Shown here: positions 29,398-37,436 of the stretch, in pieces
Layout: every line of letters starts with the position of its first letter
Numbering within the stretch: the stretch's first letter is position 1
Source: Schizochytrium sp. TIO01
Taxonomy: Eukaryota; Sar; Bigyra; Thraustochytrida; Thraustochytriidae
Length of the DNA stretch: 64,000 nt
Direction of reading: 5' to 3'
NCBI GenBank assembly: GCA_004764695.1
Contig: SMSO01000035.1
Coordinates: forward strand, 4,097,040 to 4,161,039
Made by a program: the position numbers and the translations under genes
The notes under the pieces: model-generated
The model's database searches: none
What the model was told of the DNA's origin: nothing
Seen by the model: the letters and a program-made list of their open reading frames with translations, nothing else

Positions 29398-30200
29398 GGT
29401 TGCATGTACCCCAAAAATACTGCTCATATTATTGCTCATTAAACCAGACCAGAAAGTTGCCCTGCTGCACTCTTTTTTAAATTCAAGTATATTAACGTTT
29501 CGGAAAGTTGCTTATACCGGGAAACACGAGTTAGACATTCGTTTCCAATAGACAGAATTTTCAAGATAGAGTAGCATTCTTGGCTAAACTTATAAATTAC
29601 TAAAGAGAATTCATAGTGATAATCATGAGAAATTTAATTTATAAAATCGAGTCAAGCTGACTTCTAACTTAGCAATGTAAATTTGAGTTTGCAGGAAAGT
29701 ACAGAATCTTTTCTACACAATTTGGTTCTTCAAAATGTGATATTCTGGACGGGGGAACTTTAAATTTATCAGGTCTAGTAGATGATGATATGATGAAAAG
29801 GAACGAAAAGGAGGTAAAACAAAGGCAAAAGAAAAAGTAGGGAATACCATTCAGCGATTGGCTTTGGAGTGAAGGATACGGTTGGAAGAAAGTTGTTGGT
29901 ATGTATAATTGAAGGCATGGTGATGACTGTTATTGAAAAGTGAAAAGGGATCATAAAGATATAAAGAGGAGTGGAAGGGCGGAGGTTGAGAAAGTTGCCA
30001 CTGTCTAACAGAAGTTGGATGAGGCTTTATAAGCAATACGTATACCTTTTCAATCAGTCTAGATTTGCACTCATCATGACGAATATTCTCTAATTCAATG
30101 CTATCAGCCGAAACACAGAGCTGAGAAGTGAAAGATTAAATCGTCATGTGCAGACAGACAAAGAGACAGAGTGAGATAGACAGACTGGTTGCCACGGTCA
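29398..30200. other. Spacer between convergent genes
   Basis: About 800 AT-rich bases between the stop of the giant gene (+) and the stop of GSK3 (-). A purine-rich, A-rich stretch occupies 29785-29850. No gene is supportable. Confidence 0.5.
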
Positions 30201-31364
30201 TCATCGCGGCTTGTAACCTTCCCCAGTGGTAGATGCTGATGAAGTCGCTCCCATCTCCTCAGCAGCCGCCATTGCTTCTTCATTTGCCGCAGCAATTTGT
30301 GCTTCCTCTTCGGGAGAAAATTGTAAGAGTGCTTTGGGCAGTGGGTGTCCATCTGGAAGGGTGGTCGAAGGGTCCTTGATCTCGTCAAAGAAGGGGTGTG
30401 CAAGTGCAGCCAATGGTTTCACACGACTGTTTGGTTTGTAGGCCAACATTTGGGAAACCAGTTCGATTCCCTCTGGGGGTGTTGAGGACCGGAAGAGTTT
30501 TGACCAAGGGTGCGCCTGGATTTGCGGGAACTTGAATTCAGTATAGTAGCGATTCATGGCCTCAATTTCATCGCGCGATGGGGTGCCAAGAACCTTGATG
30601 ATCTCAACAAGCTGATCGACACCGCTGCCACCAGGGAAGAGGGGTTGACCAAGCATGAGTTCACCGAAGACACAACCGAGAGACCAGATGTCAATGGCTG
30701 TTGTGTACTCTGTAGAGCCAAAGATGAGCTCCGGCGCGCGGTAAAAGCGCGAACAAATATATGACACATTAGGCTCACCTTGCACGAGCATCTTTGCACT
30801 TCCAAAGTCACAAAGTTTCAGGGTATGGTCGACTGGGTTGAGCAAGAGGTTTTGCGGCTTGATGTCTCGGTGACATATTCCAAGGCTGTGGATGTAGCCA
30901 AGAGCCCTGCATAGCTGGAAGACATAGAGCTTGGTGTATAGCACCGGAACAATCTCCTTGCTCTTCTGGTAAGATCGGATTACACGGTAGACCGTTTCAG
31001 GAACAAACTCAAGCACCAGGTTAAGGTACAATTCATCTGCAGAATCGCCGTTGCTGTAGAAGCAGTGTTTGAGTTGCACAATGTTTGGGTGATCAAGCTG
31101 ACGCATCACTTGAAGCTCCCGGTTCTTAAAGCGTTTGTCTTGCAGGACCTTCTTGATGGCCACCACTTCTCCCGTTTGGACCACGGTTGCACGGAATACA
31201 ACACCAAAAGACCCATTTCCGATAACCTTTTCAGCACTGTAACTAATTGTCTGCGGCTGATCTGCCCCATTGCCTCGTGATTTAGACTCGTCAAGGTGCT
31301 GGCCCATGGTGTGCCCTTGGGCACCGCTGCTGCTAGCACCTGCTGCATTCATGCTACGATCCAT
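30201..31364 (-). CDS. Glycogen synthase kinase 3 (GSK3/shaggy family Ser/Thr kinase)
   Basis: 387 residues from the ATG at 31362-31364. The kinase domain covers about residues 42-326 with GNGSFGVV glycine loop, VAIK lysine (Lys71), CHRDIKPQN catalytic loop (Asp167), DFG (Asp186) and the GSK3-specific activation loop [14 protein letters not shown], with Tyr202 as the usual activating phosphotyrosine. The phosphate-binding pocket residues that select primed substrates are present (Arg in KRFKNREL, Arg of HRD, Lys in DFGSAK). GSK3 is a CMGC-family kinase that acts in the cytosol and nucleus. The reading frame stays open for another ~105 codons upstream with coding-like content ([17 protein letters not shown]) but no ATG; see the entry at 31365. 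No N-terminal inhibitory Ser motif of the animal type is visible. Confidence 0.92.
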   Translation of the reverse strand: MDRSMNAAGASSSGAQGHTMGQHLDESKSRGNGADQPQTISYSAEKVIGNGSFGVVFRATVVQTGEVVAIKKVLQDKRFKNRELQVMRQLDHPNIVQLKHCFYSNGDSADELYLNLVLEFVPETVYRVIRSYQKSKEIVPVLYTKLYVFQLCRALGYIHSLGICHRDIKPQNLLLNPVDHTLKLCDFGSAKMLVQGEPNVSYICSRFYRAPELIFGSTEYTTAIDIWSLGCVFGELMLGQPLFPGGSGVDQLVEIIKVLGTPSRDEIEAMNRYYTEFKFPQIQAHPWSKLFRSSTPPEGIELVSQMLAYKPNSRVKPLAALAHPFFDEIKDPSTTLPDGHPLPKALLQFSPEEEAQIAAANEEAMAAAEEMGATSSASTTGEGYKPR

Positions 31365-31690
31365 GGTCTCAGAGGTGAATGAAGACAGTTGGCCTCCTTG
31401 GTGTGTGGTAGAAGTTTCTTGTGCAAGGCTAAGTTGATGTTTTTCAAACTCTTGTCGCTTCCGGGCAGCTCTGTTCACGCCGCCGCAGAGCGTTGAGCAA
31501 ACACTCTTCTTCTGTTTAGAAAACGGTTTTTTCCAGCCCGAATGAGGATCCGCTTCGATTTCTTCAGAGTGCACGTCCCCTTTTACAACAACCGCGCCGC
31601 TGGGGCGAGATCTTCGTGAAGATGCACGAGACGTTTCGAAAACCAGTATGTGAGCTAGCGAGCTAGCCGCGTAGCCCTTGATCTAAACCC
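31365..31690 (-). other. ATG-less open extension upstream of GSK3: leader or part of a spliced first exon
   Basis: In the GSK3 frame the sequence is open from 31364 back to a TAG near 31682 and includes a Lys/Cys-rich, plausible peptide ([20 protein letters not shown]) but no ATG. It could be plain leader, or coding sequence joined by splicing to a start codon further upstream. The sequence alone does not decide it. Confidence 0.35.
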
Positions 31691-32111
31691 TCGACTATCG
31701 TCACCTAAAAATGTCGACTGCTGGTCCCCCAAAACTGAGCTAAGGGGCAACCTTCAAATGAGTACGTGGATTGGTCGGCACAATCAGAGCAACCTGAATA
31801 AGAAGACGGACCCCCCCACTACCACTGCGAAACGGCCAGGCCTAACAATCTTTACCCTCACTCAGAAGATCAAACAGTTGCTCACTGCAAAAGTCAACAG
31901 ATCAAAAAGGCAATCTAATCTGTTGGACCTCAATTGATGCAATTTCAGAGGCCAAACTAGCCTGATATTTGCAGCCTTTACTAGCGAACAGATCTAACTC
32001 GTACGAAATCCACACTTGCTGATCGAACCCTGTCTTTCTACTGTAGACTTCAAACCAGGAAACCAAATTTACCGGTTGTGTAGATGTTTGTCCTAAATCC
32101 CCTTCAATCTC

Positions 32112-32147
32112 AGCCAGCCAGCCAGCGAGCCAGCCAGCTAGCTAGCT
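32112..32147. repeat. GCCA tetranucleotide repeat grading into GCTA
   Basis: Imperfect (GCCA)n with one GCGA unit, ending in GCTAGCTAGC. Microsatellite. Confidence 0.85.
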
Positions 32148-32512
32148 CCTCCTAAAGAAGTTTCCGGTATCGTGTAGGTGTAGGAATCCACGCGAGTATG
32201 ATTGACGAGCAGCCTTCGTCTATCCAACGTGAACTTCAAGAAAGAAATCAATATTATATATATATATATGAACAGTATGAGCACCAATCTCGCGCAGGTG
32301 CTCGCTCGGTCAGGATGTCGCGGCTCGCTCCTCGCGCGGCGGTTCGCGGCCTTCGCTTCGGGTCGACTCCTGGTGCCCGGTGTCCTCCGGCGATCGTTTC
32401 GCGGCGGCGTCTGTGTCAGCGTCGGCGTGCGCGTCGCGTCGAGCTCGAGGCGGCGGAGTAGTTGGCAGTCTGCCTTTTTCTCTTCTGTCTCTTCACCGCT
32501 TTCTCTCTCTCA

Positions 32513-32553
32513 ACCACTTTCACTTTCACTTTCACTTTCGCTTTCACTTTCGT
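32513..32553. repeat. CACTTT hexanucleotide repeat
   Basis: About six to seven copies of CACTTT, some CGCTTT. It gives a repetitive Ser-Leu peptide in one frame, which I regard as incidental. Confidence 0.8.
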
Positions 32554-32719
32554 TTGTTTTTACCTCCTCGTTTAAAAAAGAATAGTTTTCATTTTAAAAA
32601 AAAACTAGAAAAGCCACCATCGTATACTATTCTGCACTGTATCGCCTTTATTTAACACCATAAGACCACTTTTAGTCAGTAAAAGACCATTTATCTTTGA
32701 AAACAGCATTTAAACCATA

Positions 32720-32826
32720 GACAGACAGAGAGACAGAGAGAGAGAGACAGACAGGCACTCCCTTCAAAGTTTTTATTTTTAAAAGAGAAAGAGAAAAGAA
32801 AGAGAAAAGAAAGAGAAAGAAAGAGA
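32720..32826. repeat. GACA/GAGA repeat followed by a polypurine tract
   Basis: GACAGACAGAGAGA-type repeat at 32720-32756, then after about 20 bases a nearly pure purine tract of AAAGAG/GAAA units at 32779-32826. Confidence 0.8.
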
Positions 32827-33128
32827 TCGCTGCGCTTCCATAGTAAGTACGGTATAGGCGGGTCGTACTAAAAGCTATCATCAATAGCATGAACGTCTTT
32901 CAATGCCACAGTCGCTAGTCAGCCTCTAGATAGGCCTACGCCCGAAGTTGCGTATCCAGCTAAACAGACGCTAATAAAATACCGATGCTGTCCGCATGTA
33001 GCTTAAGGGTTCCTAATCAACTGCTAAGAGGGCGGCCGTATTTTAATATCGCGAGGATTGATCGACGGTAGGACACAGCTAAGCGCCGCTAGGGTACAAC
33101 GAATTGAATGCCTCCGCCTCTTTACGCG

Positions 33129-33271
33129 CCTATCTATCTCTATCTATCTCTATTCTATCTCTCTCTATCTCTATCTATCTATCTCTATCTCTATCCTATC
33201 TATCTTTGTGTCTGTCTATATCTTTCTATATCTTTCTATCTCTCTCTATCTCTATCTATTTCTATCTATCT
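33129..33271. repeat. CTAT/CTATCT microsatellite
   Basis: About 140 bases of TATC/TCTCTATC units, almost entirely pyrimidine plus A, with interruptions near 33208-33220. Confidence 0.9.
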
Positions 33272-33376
33272 GCTCCAAAGATCTCTGATTTCCTCTGCTT
33301 TCAACGAAGACCTGAAAAGGTACGCTACAAGATGCGAAAGGCGTGATTTCTGTTTGGTTTTGCTGACAACGAGTCC

Positions 33377-33600
33377 GTTCGTCCGTCCGTCAGTGAGTCA
33401 GTGAGTCAGTGAGTCAATCGATCGATCAATCCACCGGCCAATCAATCGATGCGTCGATAGATGGACGAACGAACGATCAATCAATCAACCAATCGATCGA
33501 TCACCGTCATTGCTCATTCACTCATCTGTTTATTTATCCATTTATCTATTATGTATCTATTTATTGACTTACTTACTTATCATCAGACTAAGATAAACAA
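33377..33600. repeat. Mosaic of GTCC, GTCA/GTGA, ATCGATCA and TTAT/TTAC tetranucleotide repeats
   Basis: Successive short runs change unit every 15-40 bases: GTCCGTTC, then AGTGAGTC, then ATCGATCA/ATCAATCG, GAACGAAC, then TTTATCCATTTATC and TTACTTAC. The units differ from their neighbours by one base. Confidence 0.8.
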
Positions 33601-33647
33601 CGACACACCGACGGCAATAATGACAGTAATATAACGAAGCATCGTAT

Positions 33648-33772
33648 GTGTATATATACATATGCATATATGTATATATACGTATGTATGTATGTATGTA
33701 TGTATGTGTATATTTACGTATGTATATATGTATATCTGTGTATGTATGTATGTCCGTGTGTATGTAAGTTAT
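33648..33772. repeat. GTAT/TATA microsatellite
   Basis: GTATATATAC, then repeated GTATGTAT to about 33772, with several self-complementary TATATA cores. Confidence 0.9.
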
Positions 33773-33792
33773 GGTACCTTCTTCGCATGTGA

Positions 33793-33870
33793 ATAAGTAA
33801 GTAAGTAATAATTAACTCATTCATTCATTCATTCATTCATTCCCTCATTGACTCATTGACTCATTAAGCC
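33793..33870. repeat. AAGT then CATT tetranucleotide repeats
   Basis: AAGTAAGTAAGT followed by six or more CATT units and CATTGACT units. Confidence 0.85.
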
Positions 33871-34030
33871 ATTAAGTCACTCCTTAATTTGTTCGTTCAC
33901 CCAAATGAATAAATCAATCAATCTCAGTCTTTGAGGTGTTCGTTACCGTCGATGATCGTTTCCACAGCCTCGAGAAGCGAGAGGACTCCTGAACGGGGCA
34001 CTCACCATCGCGGCAGGAGCTGCACCGCCG

Positions 34031-34205
34031 TCCTTCCTTCCTTCCTTCCTTCCTTCCTTCCTTCCTCGAGTCATTCGGCAGGCAGTCCAGGCGGCGCGAA
34101 GCCCTGTGATCCTCTTCCTCGAAGAAGAAGAAGCAGAAGAGCTCGAATGGTCTTCTTCGCCGCTGTCGTTGTCGTTGTCGTTGTCGTTGTCGCTGTCGTT
34201 GTCTG
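34031..34205. repeat. TTCC run and GTCGTT run
   Basis: A clean (CTTC)n run at 34031-34065 and a (GTCGTT)n hexanucleotide run at 34158-34201, separated by about 90 bases of complex sequence. Confidence 0.85.
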
Positions 34206-34221
34206 TGCTCAGAACCCATTT

Positions 34222-34372
34222 TTGCTCTCTTTCTTTCTTTCTTTCTTTCTAAATTTCTAAATTTCTTTCTTTCTTTCTTTCTAAATTTCTAAATTTCTTT
34301 CTTTCTAAATTTCTTTTCTTTCTTTCTAAATTTCTTTCTAAATTTCTTTCTAAATTTCTTTCTTTCTTCTTT
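34222..34372. repeat. TTTC repeat with regular TTTCTAAA interruptions
   Basis: TTTC units regularly interrupted by TAAATTTC blocks, forming a higher-order repeat of about 8-12 bases. Confidence 0.85.
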
Positions 34373-34427
34373 GTTGGTCTGTTTAAGCTCTGAAGATGTT
34401 TCAAGAAAGCGCAAATTAATATCAGTG

Positions 34428-34540
34428 AACGAACGAACGAATGAATGAATGAATGAATGAACGAATGAATGAATGAATCTAATTAAAATTAAATGAACGA
34501 ATGAGTGAGTGAGTGAATGAAAGAATGAATGAACGAAGTT
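34428..34540. repeat. GAAC/GAAT repeat
   Basis: GAACGAACGAATGAATGAAT..., later GAGTGAGTGAGT; units interconvert by single changes. Confidence 0.85.
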
Positions 34541-35558
34541 TTACGAGGTTCTCGTCAACGCTTCAGTTTTAATGAGTTTCGATTTCAATCTTTGAGCTGA
34601 AGGAGAGAGAAGAACCTGAAAGAGGAAAAATATTCGCGAGAGGACTCTTAGGGAAAGTATTGGCTGCACCATTAGGCGCCGCCTCGTGCTCTGCGAAAGA
34701 AGAGAGACGGTCGCGGGGCTGGAAAAGAGAGAGGGGCTGTGGGAGGAGAGCCTTGAAGGATGGGTCGGGGATAGGCGAAGTGAGGGATGATTTTTATTTG
34801 GTGTGGTTACACGGGGAAATAGGTAACACTGGAAGGGGTGGAGGATAAAGGGACCGTGGCTGTGGATGGAGGTTAAGAGGTAGAAGCTCCGCAGCCAGCG
34901 CGGGGTGCTCAGCCTGCGGAAGCTGAAAGACGCAGTGATGATGAGAGGAGACCACTGTTCACATTGACTAGGACTGTTATCCCCACAGAGGAAAGTTGAA
35001 TTAAAAATGGCAATTTACCCGAGAGAAGGAAAACCTTCTGCACGTGTCAGTGTTAACACATCAAACGATATGCTAGTGGAGGATAAACTGGTGCCTCCAG
35101 TTAATTAGCCGAAGCCTCTTTCTATTTTTCTTAATTTTTTGTAAGCGAGGGTCTGTGTATGAGCCATATCTCTAGTTGTGGTTTATATTCCAGTGCGTCA
35201 ATCTCTTGCCCTGGTTCCCGAAATATGCCCTTTTTGGACCCATGAGTTCTCTTCATGGACGCAAATAACCTCTCCAAGTTTGGTGCAAGCGAGTCGCTTA
35301 GGTCTTTTTATATGATCCCAAAGCGGCCGTGACCCATATTACGCCTATGTAAGGTAGGCGATGATCTTCGGGTTGTCAAAGAAAGAAGGAAAAGGAAGGA
35401 GGTAGGAGCTACTAGTCTTAATAGTATGACTAGTAGTAGTGAGATGGAGCTAACAAGAGGATATACTTCTATTAGGCGAATAAGTGACTTTGGAGAAGTA
35501 ACGTACAGTAAACAAAATGTTCCACAAGTGAGCTATAGACATTGACTATAGTGACCTA

Positions 35559-35580
35559 TTCATATAGTTCACTATATGAA
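35559..35580. other. Perfect 9-bp inverted repeat upstream of coatomer zeta
   Basis: TTCATATAG, a 4-base TTCA loop, then CTATATGAA. The core ATAGTTCACTAT recurs at 35585-35596. It lies about 400 bases before the ATG of the zeta-COP gene, so a protein-binding site is possible but unproven. Confidence 0.5.
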
Positions 35581-35982
35581 TGAATAGTTCACTATGAGGA
35601 GGAAAGGAGGCAAGAGGTAAATGAATAAAGTAAAGGAAAAGGGTCGATGGGTAAAGCTTTGATCGATCCATTGCAGCAGTTCACGATATCGTATACGTGT
35701 TGAGCGACGGTCGAGGGCTCTCGTCGCTGGCAGGGAGTAGATTTTATCCTGGCGTGCTTGCCTGGACGTGAAGCTTTTGGGTGGAGTGGCAGACGTGCGA
35801 ACCAGCTTCGGTTTGGGCGAGATCGGACACCGTTGCCAGTTTGGAGCGGCCTCTGTTGAAGAGGATAACAAAGGTGACGTGGACTGTAAGCTCTGAGCAG
35901 TGGCCCACTGTAGATTCTTGTGGAAACTTGACACAGCCTATCATAGGAATCTGGGAGATTTCTTGAAGGTTTGAAAGGGAAG

Positions 35983-36516
35983 ATGTCTACTCCTAGCGTG
36001 AAGGGTGTCGTCATTCTCGACAGCACCGATGGCTCTCGGATGCATGCCAAGTATTTTGCCAAGTCCCTGAGAGACCAGAAAGCGCAGCTGGAATTCGAGC
36101 GCTCCCTATTCCAAAAGACCCGTGGACAGAATGCCAGATCAGAGGCTGAGATCGTGATGCTCGACAACACCGTTGTGGTATACCGTGCAGGAATTGATGT
36201 TGTGTTTTACATTTGTGGTGAGCCTGATGAGAACGAACTCATCCTGGTTAGCGTACTGGACGCTATGTATGAGGCTCTGAGTGGTATTCTCCGCAGCCAC
36301 TTGGAGAAGAGGACGCTATTGGATAACCTTGATCTTGTCCTCCTCACTGTGGACGAGCTCGTGGATGGAGGCCTTATCCTTGAGACCGACCCCGTAGCCA
36401 TTGCTAACCGCGTACTCATGAAGGGTGCCACCGGTGAAACCCCTATGAACGAACTTACTATTTCTCAGGCATTGCAGAGTGCAAGAGATCAGCTCGCTAA
36501 GTCATTCCGCCAGTAA
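35983..36516 (+). CDS. Coatomer subunit zeta (COPI coat)
   Basis: 177 residues from the ATG at 35983 (the frame extends 12 bases upstream only to a TTG). The protein has the full sigma/zeta longin fold of clathrin-adaptor small chains: VKGVVILDSTDGSRMHAKYF at the N-terminus, then LEFERSLFQKT, an ARSEAEIVMLDNTVVVYRAG strand, ENELILVSVLDAMYEALSGIL and DELVDGGLILETDP, the last being the signature of zeta-COP. Zeta binds gamma-COP in the F-subcomplex of COPI and works in retrograde Golgi-to-ER vesicle traffic. Length matches the family. The overlapping minus-strand frame is a shadow. Confidence 0.92.
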   Translation: MSTPSVKGVVILDSTDGSRMHAKYFAKSLRDQKAQLEFERSLFQKTRGQNARSEAEIVMLDNTVVVYRAGIDVVFYICGEPDENELILVSVLDAMYEALSGILRSHLEKRTLLDNLDLVLLTVDELVDGGLILETDPVAIANRVLMKGATGETPMNELTISQALQSARDQLAKSFRQ

Positions 36517-37436
36517 GTATTACGCAACTTGTGCTCATCTGACCACGTACATCAGATCAGTGTTTGCTTCTGTGCGACCGACTAAGCTCTAGACTCGTGG
36601 GACCTTAGCTGGCAAGCGCCTTGTAGCAAGCCGCTGCTTTCTCGCCTTCTATTGTTTTTTAAAGCCCGCAATCATCTCTGCTCCCCTCTTGCTTGTGCGT
36701 TGCATTGGAAGAGCGAGGCTGGCATAAATACACAATTCACATCTTTCCGACCAAACAAATACAATGAGATGTCGCTGGTCTCACATCGTTTGTTGCTCAC
36801 TTGTTTGCCAGCATTCACCATGAATAGCTGATGATTCCCTCTGGGCCTGGCATAGTAAACCTGGCCCTGCGTATATATCGGGCACGTTTTCAGTCTCATA
36901 GCCACCACTTCAGACCACAGCCACTCTTTTGTTCGATTTTCCTTTTCGTTTTTCCGTCTCAGAGAAGATAAACCAGAAGTTGATGAGAATCAAAAGTCAA
37001 AGTTTAACATTAAAGAAAGAAAATCTAAACATTGCATAGCTATTCTCAAACATTGTTACAAATAGTTTGTTTCCCTCTTGCTGTCGTAGTGTCCTTTGTA
37101 TGTTCCCATCCAAAGCCAAGATCAAAGTGTTACAAAGTAGAAGATGTAACCAAAGACAAACCTTGTTTCTCCCAGTCTGCATGTCCTTCCTTACCTTTTT
37201 GTCTGCATGTTTTTATTTACAGTTCTTAAGAGCTGTACTCCACGCAAATGATCTCTTAGCATCTATTTACCTGGCTTGCTTTCAAGTCACGGACTCAATG
37301 ATTTGTAGCACATGTACATATGCAAATACAACATCATTTGATATGAAAAAATGTAGAGGATAATAATTTGATGTCTTAGTGCACAGCCTGCGTTTTTAAC
37401 TTTAATGGGATTATCATCTCAGGATCACCTTGTTCA
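36517..37436. other. Spacer between convergent genes
   Basis: About 920 AT-rich bases between the stop of coatomer zeta (+) and the stop of the coiled-coil protein (-). Short frames only; no supportable gene. Confidence 0.5.

Larger units (their letters stand above)
31691..35982. other. Gene-free, repeat-rich intergenic region (4.3 kb)
   Basis: No frame here has recognisable domains. A GC-rich island at 32290-32460 sits inside AT-rich DNA and gives overlapping Arg/Ser/Ala-rich frames; I do not support any as a gene. From 32.1 to 34.5 kb the sequence is largely a chain of short tandem repeats, listed separately. The last ~1.4 kb (34550-35982) is ordinary complex sequence and must include the promoter of the coatomer zeta gene. 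Confidence 0.6.

Noticed and set aside
32010-32040. GATCGAACCC, a possible minus-strand tRNA T-loop
   Set aside because: The flanking bases do not form the T-stem, and no cloverleaf could be drawn.
32198-32585. Overlapping Arg/Ser-rich frames in a GC-rich island, one with a presequence-like start
   Set aside because: Two frames overlap over the same bases, they end in microsatellite DNA, and no domain is recognisable.
35592-36170. 192-codon minus-strand frame over the coatomer zeta gene
   Set aside because: Shadow of the well-supported zeta-COP frame on the other strand.
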